This document shows positions 40,576-50,070 of a stretch of DNA of 64,000 nt, one piece after another (within the stretch, counting starts at the first letter, position 1; each line of letters begins with the position of its first letter). A program made the position numbers and the translations under genes. Origin of the DNA: Candidatus Bathycorpusculum hydrogenotrophicum (GTDB lineage: Archaea > Thermoproteota > Bathyarchaeia > Bathyarchaeales > Bathycorpusculaceae). Under the pieces are notes generated by a model. That model was given only the letters and a program-made list of their open reading frames with translations. It had not been told where the DNA came from and made no database searches. The DNA lies in the NCBI GenBank assembly GCA_009783705.1, contig WRCX01000003.1, positions 1 through 64,000 on the forward strand. The letters run 5' to 3'.

Positions 40576-40703
40576 GTATAATAGGAGTAGCGCAACTGCA
40601 TAGTTTTGTATCAAATTTAACAGAATAAATAAAACTTTGGGGTATCCCTCTGCGCTTACAATATTTGATTATGGATAAAAACACGCCAACTGAATGGCGC
40701 GAT

Positions 40704-41444
40704 TTAAGTCCTTTTATTTCTGTGTGCCAGTGCCGGTAAAACTTTTTTCACTGCTTTAATTATGGGCGGTCCGGCTAACAAGATAAAAGGTATTTCTGTG
40801 GCTACTGTCCAAACAAAAAGGGGCAAGACGTAAACAACATCGAAAGGCACTTTGAAGTGGACTAAAAACAAGGGGCTCACAAGCCACACTGTTACAGAAA
40901 GCAAAAGACCGCCTGTGATTTGCCCGACTACGGCACCTATAGCGTAACTTCGCCATTCTTTCCAACGAATAGAAACCACTGCAATAGCAATTAAACTTAC
41001 AATGATGGTTGATATAAAAATAATTAAGAATGTGTTGGTTGACACCATTCCATAAGACGCAATGTCGGGAAGCAAGACAATCGAAAGAATCAACAATCCG
41101 GCAGTTGCTAAAGACACGCATGTAAGGGCTTGCTTCAAACTAATGTTTTTGGCTGACAAGTAACCAATAAGGAAAAACAAAATAAAATTGGCAGGAACAC
41201 CCGCTATTAAACTTAAGAGGGGATTTCCGTGTGAAAATATGTCCATTATAAATATGCCCATCGCGCCGCTTATGCCGCCAACCCACGGCCCATAAAGCAC
41301 AGCAAAAACCGCAGGAATAACCACTGCGGGAAGAAACGCTACGCCTAAAAAATTAATTTGCGCCGTTGCATATCCGAATGCCGCATAAAGTGAGGAACAA
41401 ATAGCTATTACCGCGATGTTGTGAGTTGTAAGATTGATTTTCAA
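40704..41444 (-). CDS. ECF-transporter S-component-like membrane protein
   Basis: 6-TM pattern 'AFGYATAQINFLGVAFLPAVVIPAVFAVLYGPWVGGISGAMGIFIMD'. Confidence 0.6.
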   Translation of the reverse strand: MKINLTTHNIAVIAICSSLYAAFGYATAQINFLGVAFLPAVVIPAVFAVLYGPWVGGISGAMGIFIMDIFSHGNPLLSLIAGVPANFILFFLIGYLSAKNISLKQALTCVSLATAGLLILSIVLLPDIASYGMVSTNTFLIIFISTIIVSLIAIAVVSIRWKEWRSYAIGAVVGQITGGLLLSVTVWLVSPLFLVHFKVPFDVVYVLPLFVWTVATEIPFILLAGPPIIKAVKKVLPALAHRNKRT

Positions 41445-41549
41445 TAGATATCCCCTAAAGTTGAAGGCACTTTAAATATTGTAAGTCAAATAAGTATTTC
41501 GTTTATTATGTTTAAACATGTCTAAACATTATGAATAAGGATAAAGTCA

Positions 41550-41740
41550 ACTTGTGAAGAAGTGTCCAAAGCCATAAAAATCATAAACGGCAATAACGGT
41601 TGAGTTTGCGAAAAATAACCCATTGTCAAAGGCGTTTATTTTTTAGTTTGATGTTTTTAGTTGCAACCGACCGGACCTTGCGGCTATCCTGTCCAATCCT
41701 GCGAGTTTGAAACGGTGTTTTAAACCGGTATGCTGAAACC
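41550..41740 (+). pseudogene. Remnants of two tandem SHOCT-like microprotein genes
   Basis: 'STCEEVSKAIKIINGNNG*' then 'SNPASLKRCFKPVC*', separated by GTTGCAACCGACC. Confidence 0.5.
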
Positions 41741-41920
41741 CGCATAGACGGCGACCTCTAATTTGTGCAAGATGAAAATGCCTAAAATATCAAACAATAA
41801 AAATTTTGTACAGACATTGACTCGGCGAGCATGATATGTTAAAATAGAATATGTAAAAAGTGGCAACTCACCATGCGCGAGTTTCGAGTTTTCGAGTTTT
41901 GATAGAGAGGAAGAAATTAT

Positions 41921-42445
41921 GTGTCTAATTCTAAATATGCAAGCGTTGACGAGGCGGTAAAATGGACTATGGGGTTGGGTGAAAATGTTTGTAAAAATGC
42001 TCACAAATACAAAAATAAAGATAATATTTTGGAAGCTTTTGATGAAAAATTGCAATATGCAGATATAGCTAACTGGTACCCGAATAAGGAAATATTTTTT
42101 AAAGATTTCGCCAAAGAACTAAAAAACAGACTCATAAATAAAATAGATGAGAAAAATAAGTTAAGCAGAAAAATCTCACGACGCATACGTGATTTTCGCG
42201 CTAAGAGAACTATTGATAATAGTGTTGATTTACAAGAAACCGTTTTAGAAGCTCTCTTTATCTCGTCTCTACCTAACTGGTTAGCAAAATTTATAGACAA
42301 AGACAGTAAAGTAACGTCTACTCATTTTAACGGAAAAACTCATCATGATTGGAAGCATTATAAAAACGCAACATATACTTTAAAAAATCCAAATACATTT
42401 AGCACAAATTTACCGCAACTGCCGCAAAAAACATTAATACCTTAA
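41921..42445 (+). CDS. Hypothetical cargo protein
   Basis: 174 aa ORF; promoter-like TTGACT-17-TAAAAT at 41817-41845. Confidence 0.6.
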   Translation: MSNSKYASVDEAVKWTMGLGENVCKNAHKYKNKDNILEAFDEKLQYADIANWYPNKEIFFKDFAKELKNRLINKIDEKNKLSRKISRRIRDFRAKRTIDNSVDLQETVLEALFISSLPNWLAKFIDKDSKVTSTHFNGKTHHDWKHYKNATYTLKNPNTFSTNLPQLPQKTLIP

Positions 42446-42463
42446 AAGTGTAACATAATTTAA

Positions 42464-43225
42464 ATGTCTTTGCAAACGGCGATTATAGTAGTAACGAGTG
42501 CTATATCGGGAGTAGCAGGGACTCTAGCGATTATTAGTTATTTTACTGATAAGATGGATTTCTTTTTTATTAGGCTACGTGGCGGAGTTCCAAAAGGCTT
42601 TTTGGTATTTATTACGGGAACAAATGGTGTTGGAAAGACAACCGTATCGAAAAAAGTAGCTAGAAAATTAGGAATTGAATATATTAATGTTAATCATTTA
42701 AGAGAAACTCTTCGTGCGGAAGAACATCTTTTCCAATCAAATTATCGTTATTCGATTTTAAAATCTTCTTCATATTTGTTGCCAAGTTCAGAGGAGTTTA
42801 AGATACAATGTGAAGTAATGAGTCCGGCAATCAAACAACTTTCGATATATCTTCAAAATATGGGTGAGAGCAGTGTGTTTGATGGAATAAACATTTCACC
42901 TGCAAGATTACTTGTGTCCGGATTATCCGCTCATTATATACTGTTTGTAAATTTACAGGTATCAGAGGATAAACAAGGAAAAGAGAAATTGTTAGAAAGG
43001 CTAAACTCCAAAAATATAGAAAACAAGGTTAAAGAAAGAAATTCATATCTCAATAACATAGACAAAATAATGGCAACACGTCATGTAATAGATGAGGATT
43101 TTGCCACAGTTAATGAAAAGATTACTAGCAATCACAATATACACACAAAAGTGATAGATACCACAAATATATCTGCGGAAAAGGTTGCGGGCATGATTAT
43201 GAGTGAAATTCGCAAAATTAGATGA
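42464..43225 (+). CDS. P-loop kinase, 2-phosphoglycerate-kinase-like, with N-terminal TM
   Basis: 'FITGTNGVGKTTVSKKVARKLGIEYINVNHLRE', 'VFDGINISPARL'. Confidence 0.65.
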   Translation: MSLQTAIIVVTSAISGVAGTLAIISYFTDKMDFFFIRLRGGVPKGFLVFITGTNGVGKTTVSKKVARKLGIEYINVNHLRETLRAEEHLFQSNYRYSILKSSSYLLPSSEEFKIQCEVMSPAIKQLSIYLQNMGESSVFDGINISPARLLVSGLSAHYILFVNLQVSEDKQGKEKLLERLNSKNIENKVKERNSYLNNIDKIMATRHVIDEDFATVNEKITSNHNIHTKVIDTTNISAEKVAGMIMSEIRKIR

Positions 43226-43302
43226 TGCCAAATTCACACAAAACCTACTAAAACTATAAAAGTAATATAAGAGTAGTTATAACACACGGGTGCTGTGTTT
43301 TT

Positions 43303-44865
43303 ATGAAGCGTGTCGCGGCTTATTGCAGGGTTTCGACCGAGCAAGATGACCAGTTAAACAGCTTAGAGAATCAGAAAAGGTATTTTGAGCAGTATATTGG
43401 CGGAAATTTTGACTGGGAATCTTGCGGTTTATATGTTGACGAGGGCATAAGCGGCACGAGTGTTGAGAAGCGTGTTGAATTTCAACGGATGATAACGGAC
43501 GCTGAAAATAAAAAATTTGATTTGTTGCTCACAAAGGAAATAAGCCGTTTTGCGAGAAACACGCTTGACAGCATATTTTACACACGCAAGTTAAAGGGGT
43601 TGGGTATCGGGGTGGTGTTTATGAATGACAACATAAACACGCTTGATTCTGACGCAGAATTAAGACTAACAATTATGTCAAGCATCGCCCAAGAAGAAAG
43701 CCGAAAGACCTCCGAGCGGGTACGCTGGGGACAAAAACGACGCATGGAACAAGGCGTAGTCTTCGGGTCGGGCGTATTTGGGTATCATCTCGAAAAAGGC
43801 AAACTCTCCATAAAAGAAGATGAAGCCAAAACCGTCCGACACATATTTGACCTGTATTTGTCAGGCATGGGAATTCACCGCATAAGCAAAGAGCTTGAAA
43901 ACAAAGCCATACCCGCACCAAAGGGTGATGAGCGATGGAAAAACGCGACTGTGTTGCGTATGCTCAAAAACGACAAATACACAGGAACACTAAGACAAAA
44001 AAAACAGATAACAACCGACTTTCTAAGCCACAAACGCAAAACCAACGAAGGCGAAGAAAACTACATCACCATAGAAAACAACCACGAACCCATCATAACC
44101 ACCGAAACATTCAACAAAATACAAAAAGAACTTACACGCAGAAGAAACGCTACAATAGAAAAAGGACGATACTCCAACCGACATGTATGGAGCGGAAAAA
44201 TCAAATGCGCTTACTGCAACTCAACCTTCAAGCGCAAGGACATGAAAAACGCTGACAGAACATTTTGGCAATGCACCGAAGCGATGAAGTACGGCAAAGA
44301 AAAAGTCAACGCCGCAGGGCAAAAAGTGGGATGCAACTGTCAAACGGTACATGAGCAGTTTTTGAAGGCAAACTTTTTAGCTGTGCTGGATGCGGCTATT
44401 GAAAACAAAGATGCGGTTGTGCTGGAGCTAAAAGAGCGGGTACGCCACGCCATAGACGAAAGCCCCAACAAAGGAACCGAGCTAAAAGAGGTCATGGCTG
44501 ATCTTGACAAAGTTGCCGCTCGCAAGTCAAAGTTAATAGAGATGTATCTTGACGGAATGATAAAGCGTCCCGAATTTGAAAAAACCTTCGCGGGATATGA
44601 AAAACAACAAAATCACCTGCAAAAACGGCTGTCGGCTCTAGATAGCGAAAACAAAGTTGCGGAAGATTTACGCCAAAAATTAGAGAACATAGACCAAGCC
44701 GTTGAAAATTTGGCGCGGCTCAAAGAATTTGGCGATTCGATATGCGGCGAAGTGCTTGCCAAGGTCGTGGTCGAGGGCAGAGACAAAATGACATTTTACC
44801 TAACAACGGGTGAGAATACAAACCCCGTCTTTTTTAAAATACCACTTTTGACAACACAGTATTGA
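43303..44865 (+). CDS. Large serine recombinase, probable E2 integrase
   Basis: Close paralog of 25136-26710; ORF crosses the right att core at 44857-44858. Confidence 0.93.
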   Translation: MKRVAAYCRVSTEQDDQLNSLENQKRYFEQYIGGNFDWESCGLYVDEGISGTSVEKRVEFQRMITDAENKKFDLLLTKEISRFARNTLDSIFYTRKLKGLGIGVVFMNDNINTLDSDAELRLTIMSSIAQEESRKTSERVRWGQKRRMEQGVVFGSGVFGYHLEKGKLSIKEDEAKTVRHIFDLYLSGMGIHRISKELENKAIPAPKGDERWKNATVLRMLKNDKYTGTLRQKKQITTDFLSHKRKTNEGEENYITIENNHEPIITTETFNKIQKELTRRRNATIEKGRYSNRHVWSGKIKCAYCNSTFKRKDMKNADRTFWQCTEAMKYGKEKVNAAGQKVGCNCQTVHEQFLKANFLAVLDAAIENKDAVVLELKERVRHAIDESPNKGTELKEVMADLDKVAARKSKLIEMYLDGMIKRPEFEKTFAGYEKQQNHLQKRLSALDSENKVAEDLRQKLENIDQAVENLARLKEFGDSICGEVLAKVVVEGRDKMTFYLTTGENTNPVFFKIPLLTTQY

Positions 44866-45049
44866 CAGCATTTCTAAGTTCCCTCTCGGTACTAACCACT
44901 CTATCAGATGCACCCAAAACAAAAGGAAAAACACCACCGCTAAATACAGAAACAAAACAAGAAAAAAACAACACCACAACAAACAATAAAGAAACAAAAA
45001 AAGCCACACTATAGAAACAACAGAAATGGACATTAGATTTAACAGCCAT
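44857..45049 (-). pseudogene. 5' fragment (A) of the interrupted surface-protein gene
   Basis: MAVKSNVHF...signal peptide...STERELRNAVNT; parallels 'SEKELRNAVDN' of 45439-46869. Confidence 0.88.
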
Positions 45050-45438
45050 ATACATTGAGATAACCTCGCAGTGGTGTATCTTAGAATTCAACATACTTTA
45101 AAGACAGGTTATATAATTTACTACAAAAAACCCACTGAAAACACGGTTTTAGAGTTCTCCCAGTATCGGTTCACAGCCAACGGTACACCCTAATACAAAG
45201 GCTCAGAAACTATACCACGATCTTGAGGATAAAACCCTGTGTTAGTCGGATGAGACCCACTTTCAGCTTTAGCCTTTAGATAGAGGATTATTTGATCACT
45301 CAAATTTCTTTTAAGTGACAAAAGTACAGTTTAGGTTTTAACAGACAAGCTTACTTTGACTCATAAGTCTGCTCTTTGGCATAAAAACAATCAGCAACAC
45401 TTGAAAGAACCAACGATAAGGTACTCCACATTAATGCA

Positions 45439-46869
45439 CTACCATCTTGTAAACGGAAAAGTTGGAGCTCCATGGTCCACAACGCTGCCACTGGCTACAT
45501 CATTACCTTTGGAGACAGCATTATTATTAGTAATCACACCACTTGCCCTGTTAAAAATGCCATCATTATTGTATACACCACCACCGTAAATTGCTGTGTT
45601 GTTAGTAATTACGCCATTAGACATACTAAAAAGACCAGACACGAAAAAAGTATCATCAGGCTTAACTTCAGCAAAGACATTAGAGTTATACACACCGCCT
45701 CCATGACCTCCAGCGTCATCTATGGCTGTGTTGTCAGCGATTACTCCACCTGACATAGTAAAGTTGCCATTGTTACATACACCGCCTCCATCTAGAGCTG
45801 TGTTACCATAAATTTTGCCACTTGACAACTCAAAGGATCCAGGTCCCACATATATGCCACCGCCATTACGGTTAGCTGTGTTATTAGCAATTAGCGCATC
45901 ACCACACATTTCAAACGTATTACCACCATATACACCCCCGCCATTTTCAGCCGTATTATTAACAATCACGGCATTATCTGACATACTAAAAGAACCCCCA
46001 CAACTAGTTAAAGCATGATTCACAAATACACCCCCGCCATTTTCAGCCGTATTATTAACAATTAGCGCATCACCACACATTTCAAAATGACCCCCAAATG
46101 CACACACACCACCACCACACCCAGCGGTGTTGTTAGCAATCACACCACCAGACATCACAAAAGAACCCCAATAACCAATATTCACGCCACTATCTTTGTT
46201 GTTAGAAATTATGCCACCAGACATCACAAAAGAACCCCCGTGAGCAGCATATACGCCATCACCAACATATCTAGTGGCCAAGTTTACGCCACTATCCTCA
46301 TTATTAGTGATTAGACCGCCTACCATCTCAAAAGTGCCAAAATTTGCCACTCCGCCACCACCAAATAACCCCATAGTGTTACCGGAAATTTCTCCATCCA
46401 ACAAAATGAGCACACCATCAAACTCAACAAATACGCCCCAGCCCTCAGCACCTGACACATGAGTTACAATGATGCCATCAAGTCTCAATATGCAACCATC
46501 ATTAACAATAATAGTATCCTGTGGATTATCGGGATCATGTTTACTTGCTCCAATTAGTTTAAAAAAATTAACGTTGTTGTTGCTTGTTAGGGTGATGTTT
46601 TTATTGGCAGAAATAACAAGTGACTTTGCAAGTTTGATATCTTTGTCAAGTGTGATAATTGTAGGTTCCAGGGCATTATCGACAGCATTTCTAAGTTCTT
46701 TTTCGCTCCTAACATGTATAGTACCATCCAAGATAGTATCCTCTGAATTTATCATAAATGCACAAACAGCCAACAACGAAAAAATTAACAACACAACTAT
46801 CAGGGCAAGTAATATCATAGTGTTACGCGAATTATGAACCTTAAACTTAGACCCAACAGCCATACGCAT
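45439..46869 (-). CDS. Secreted beta-helix surface protein (adhesin-like)
   Basis: Signal peptide or TM at N-terminus and repeated 'FxMSGGVIxNNTAxxGGGVYN'. Confidence 0.85.
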   Translation of the reverse strand: MRMAVGSKFKVHNSRNTMILLALIVVLLIFSLLAVCAFMINSEDTILDGTIHVRSEKELRNAVDNALEPTIITLDKDIKLAKSLVISANKNITLTSNNNVNFFKLIGASKHDPDNPQDTIIVNDGCILRLDGIIVTHVSGAEGWGVFVEFDGVLILLDGEISGNTMGLFGGGGVANFGTFEMVGGLITNNEDSGVNLATRYVGDGVYAAHGGSFVMSGGIISNNKDSGVNIGYWGSFVMSGGVIANNTAGCGGGVCAFGGHFEMCGDALIVNNTAENGGGVFVNHALTSCGGSFSMSDNAVIVNNTAENGGGVYGGNTFEMCGDALIANNTANRNGGGIYVGPGSFELSSGKIYGNTALDGGGVCNNGNFTMSGGVIADNTAIDDAGGHGGGVYNSNVFAEVKPDDTFFVSGLFSMSNGVITNNTAIYGGGVYNNDGIFNRASGVITNNNAVSKGNDVASGSVVDHGAPTFPFTRW

Positions 46870-47166
46870 ATGTCATCTGCCTTGTATAAACACACAATAA
46901 TGCAGAGTGCTAATGTATCTTGTGTTTTTGGAGGCAAAAGAGTGGAAGTATAATTGTGAAGCAGAAGATTTCTACGTTACTTAGCAACCAACAGGTTAGA
47001 ATCTGCCTAAGTTGTGGTCCGACAAGTTCTCATGGAAAGTAAAGACGACAAACTATGCATTCAGTTCAACTCATAAAATGTTTGTTTTTACGCAACTGAG
47101 TATCATATTGCAGTCACAAATTTATTTAAACGCTCAAAAGTCTCTGCTGACAAAGGAGGTCACATT

Positions 47167-47304
47167 ATGCCTATGAACATATATGAAACCTTCAAGTGTC
47201 CCATCTGTAAAACAGAATTCATAAACCCTGAAGAACTTCGAGTTCACAGAATCAACACCCACAAAGGCCAAATCCACGAAATCGGTCTGGGAGCTTTCCC
47301 CTAA
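47167..47304 (+). CDS. C2H2-type zinc-finger microprotein
   Basis: MPMNIYETFKCPICKTEFINPEELRVHRINTHKGQIHEIGLGAFP; not in the ORF track. Confidence 0.65.
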   Translation: MPMNIYETFKCPICKTEFINPEELRVHRINTHKGQIHEIGLGAFP

Positions 47305-47333
47305 ACACCAACCATGTTTAATTGAGGGTATAT

Positions 47334-47780
47334 ATGAAGCCACTAATAACACTAACTTGTTCTGCCTTCAAAGAAGGGGAAACCATTCCAGAAAAATACA
47401 CCTGTATAGGTCAAAATCTAAATCCACCCCTAAACATTGAAAACATACCTAAAAATACAAAAGGTCTTAGCTTAATTTTTGAAGATCCCGATGCACCAAA
47501 CGGTGTTTTTACTCATTGGCTAGTTTGGAACATTCCCGTCTCCACAAAGAGCATATCTGAAAATGCCAAGCCGAGAACAGAGGGATTAAACAGCAACGGC
47601 AAAATTGGATACATGGGACCCTGTCCACCCAGTGGTAAACCACATCGATATATCTTTAGAATTTATGCGCTTGATATTGAATTAAAGCTTGAAGCCGGAT
47701 CGGATAGAGATGCTCTTGAGCGGGCAATGCAGAGCCATATCATCGCAGAAGGCAATTTGAGAGGGATATTTAGCCGATAA
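47334..47780 (+). CDS. PEBP (YbhB/YbcL, Raf-kinase-inhibitor-like) family protein
   Basis: 'SLIFEDPDAPNGVFTHWLVWNIP', 'YMGPCPPSGKPHRYIFRIYALD'. Confidence 0.93.
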   Translation: MKPLITLTCSAFKEGETIPEKYTCIGQNLNPPLNIENIPKNTKGLSLIFEDPDAPNGVFTHWLVWNIPVSTKSISENAKPRTEGLNSNGKIGYMGPCPPSGKPHRYIFRIYALDIELKLEAGSDRDALERAMQSHIIAEGNLRGIFSR

Positions 47781-47837
47781 TTCAATGAGAATCGAGTTTT
47801 CAAAAGTTAAATATGGGTTCTTTGTTTGTGTGTTTAG

Positions 47838-48986
47838 TTGAGCGATTTGAACCGTAGAGTTGTTCTTTACATTACTTCAGCGGCCATTATCGTAATTATT
47901 TTCTCGCTTTTTTTGGGTCTTAACTGGACAGAAGTTAATCAAGCAAGTGAGAGGGAATTCTATGTTGGGGTTGAATATGCTTATGGCGGCCAAGTTGAGG
48001 AGGTTAAAGCATTGGTGGATAAAGTTAGAAATTATACAAACTTGTTTATCATGGGCTCAGTCGATGATAATTTTAAAACAAACCGTAGCGCATTAGATGA
48101 AGCCTGTGACTACATAGCTGGCGCCAAACTACACCTTATAGTTCTATTTACGGATAGCAACCAATACAACTATTCCATCTTTGATTGGATGACTAAAGCT
48201 GAACAGAAATATGGTAATCTGTTTCTGGGTGTTTATCGCTATGATGAACCGGGCGGTAACCAAATAGACACCGGACCCACAAGCCTCATCAAATCCGGTA
48301 CAACCTACACCGAAGTCGCTGAGAACTATACTAACACAATAAAAACTATCTTTGTTGACAACTATCTCAAAGCGGCACCCCGCATTTTTACTGCCGACTA
48401 TGGACTCTACTGGTTTGATTACAAAGCAAATTATAGCACCGTTTTTGTTGAATACGTTGGCAATGAGAGCCGTGCACGCCATATTGCACTAGGCCGAGCG
48501 GCGGCAGAAACCTTTGCTAAAGACTGGGGAGTCATCGTCACATGGAAATATGAACAACCACCCTACATAGAAAGCGGAGAAGAACTCTATAGCGATCTCG
48601 CATTAGCTTATGCATGTGGCGCCAAATACGCAGTTGTTTTTAGCTATCCCCAAATCGGTGAGTATGGCATTCTAACCGAGGAGCACTTTGAAGCTTTAGA
48701 GAAATTCTGCCATACCCGCCACAATAATCCAGATAGCTTAGGCTCCAGCCCAGCCAATATCGCCTATGTGGTGCCCGCGGATTATGGATTTGGCTTCCGC
48801 CGCCCCAACGACACCATCTGGGGACTATTTCCTGCTGATGAATTAGCTGAAAAAATCTACACAGACATAGAAACCCTGACCAATAGATACGGAGCACAAC
48901 TAAACATTTTTTATAATGAACCCCAAACTGAGGCCATACTAAAGAACTACACAGAAGTTTTCTATTGGAACCAAACCCGCCCATAA
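47838..48986 (+). CDS. Membrane-anchored extracytoplasmic protein, possibly TIM-barrel
   Basis: N-terminal TM; alternating beta/alpha pattern. Confidence 0.55.
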   Translation: MSDLNRRVVLYITSAAIIVIIFSLFLGLNWTEVNQASEREFYVGVEYAYGGQVEEVKALVDKVRNYTNLFIMGSVDDNFKTNRSALDEACDYIAGAKLHLIVLFTDSNQYNYSIFDWMTKAEQKYGNLFLGVYRYDEPGGNQIDTGPTSLIKSGTTYTEVAENYTNTIKTIFVDNYLKAAPRIFTADYGLYWFDYKANYSTVFVEYVGNESRARHIALGRAAAETFAKDWGVIVTWKYEQPPYIESGEELYSDLALAYACGAKYAVVFSYPQIGEYGILTEEHFEALEKFCHTRHNNPDSLGSSPANIAYVVPADYGFGFRRPNDTIWGLFPADELAEKIYTDIETLTNRYGAQLNIFYNEPQTEAILKNYTEVFYWNQTRP

Positions 48987-49137
48987 AACCAAGGCATAGT
49001 AACTGTTAGAAACTAAGGCAACAACTTTTGACGACTTATGCGCTCAAAAAAGATAAAAAAAGATAACTTTACAACATATTGTTTCTTGTGTGCACAGCTC
49101 ATGTGTATTTTTATGTTTGGGAGTTCATCTAATATTG

Positions 49138-50070
49138 ATGGATATGTCGTCCAGTGAAGTTCTCATCGAAGCTTCAGGTTTAACCAAGAAATTCGGTGAA
49201 TTTGTTGCGGTTGATCATATCGATTTTGAAGTGCATCGAGGTGAATGTGTCGGTTTTTTGGGGCCAAACGGCGCTGGCAAGACGACGACTGTGCGTATGA
49301 TGTATTGTTTTCTTATGCCTACCTCTGGTGTACTCAAAGTGGCGGGGTTAAGCGTTAACACTAGTTGTCGGGAGATCAAAGCATTGGTTGGTGTGGCGCA
49401 ACAGGAGGATAACTTGGATCCTGACTTCTCAGTTATAAAAAATCTCACTGTGTATGCGCGGTATTTTGATATTCCCAAAGCAGAGGCACTCAAACGGGCC
49501 GAGGAGTTGCTTAGGTTTTTTCAGTTAGAAGAGAAACGTGATGTTTCGATAATGGCGCTCTCTACGGGTATGAAGCGCCGATTGATTTTTGCTCGAGCGT
49601 TGCTCAACAAACCCCAAATTCTGCTCTTAGATGAACCTACTACGGGACTAGATCCGCAGGCACGGCATTTGGTTTGGGATGAGGTTCGGTTGCTCAAAAA
49701 GCAACAGGTGACGGTGATTTTGACTACGCACTATATGGATGAGGCGCAAATTCTCTGTGATCGCATCTTAATTGTGGATCAGGGTAAAATCATCGAGCAG
49801 GGCACCCCTGCTGATCTTATCAAAAAACATGTGGGTACCGAAGTTTTAGAAATGGACTATGATCAGAAATTGATGCCGCTTCTCAAGGAGGCGTTTGGGG
49901 AGGCTCGTATGGAGCGTTTGGGGGAGCGGATACAAATATTTACTGATCAACCGCATGGAGTGTTTGAGGGGTTTCTTAATGAACATAAACTCCAAAATGT
50001 ATCGATACGTAATGCCAACATTGAAGATGTTTTCTTAAAATTAACCGGCAGAGGCTTAAGAGAAACATGA
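49138..50070 (+). CDS. ABC transporter ATPase
   Basis: GFLGPNGAGKTTT, ALSTGMKRRLIFARALL, LLLDEPTTGLDP; ORF track start 49090. Confidence 0.93.
   Translation: MDMSSSEVLIEASGLTKKFGEFVAVDHIDFEVHRGECVGFLGPNGAGKTTTVRMMYCFLMPTSGVLKVAGLSVNTSCREIKALVGVAQQEDNLDPDFSVIKNLTVYARYFDIPKAEALKRAEELLRFFQLEEKRDVSIMALSTGMKRRLIFARALLNKPQILLLDEPTTGLDPQARHLVWDEVRLLKKQQVTVILTTHYMDEAQILCDRILIVDQGKIIEQGTPADLIKKHVGTEVLEMDYDQKLMPLLKEAFGEARMERLGERIQIFTDQPHGVFEGFLNEHKLQNVSIRNANIEDVFLKLTGRGLRET

Larger units (their letters stand above)
26816..44856 (+). mobile_element. E2: second mobilizable integrated element, related to E1
   Basis: CA/TG core at 26816-26817 and 44857-44858; same left-end AAAGAGG and right-end TATTTTAAAA...CAAAAG layout as E1; excision restores the frame (AAT ACT GGT AAT). 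Confidence 0.85.

Noticed and set aside
26816-44856. Complete self-transmissible ICE
   Set aside because: No VirB4/TraC ATPase or mating-channel genes found; more consistent with a mobilizable element.
10559-44858. E1/E2 as bacterial contamination or chimeric assembly
   Set aside because: Both junction pairs rebuild one reading frame exactly and share core and spacing; a chimera would not do this. Read-level check still advised.
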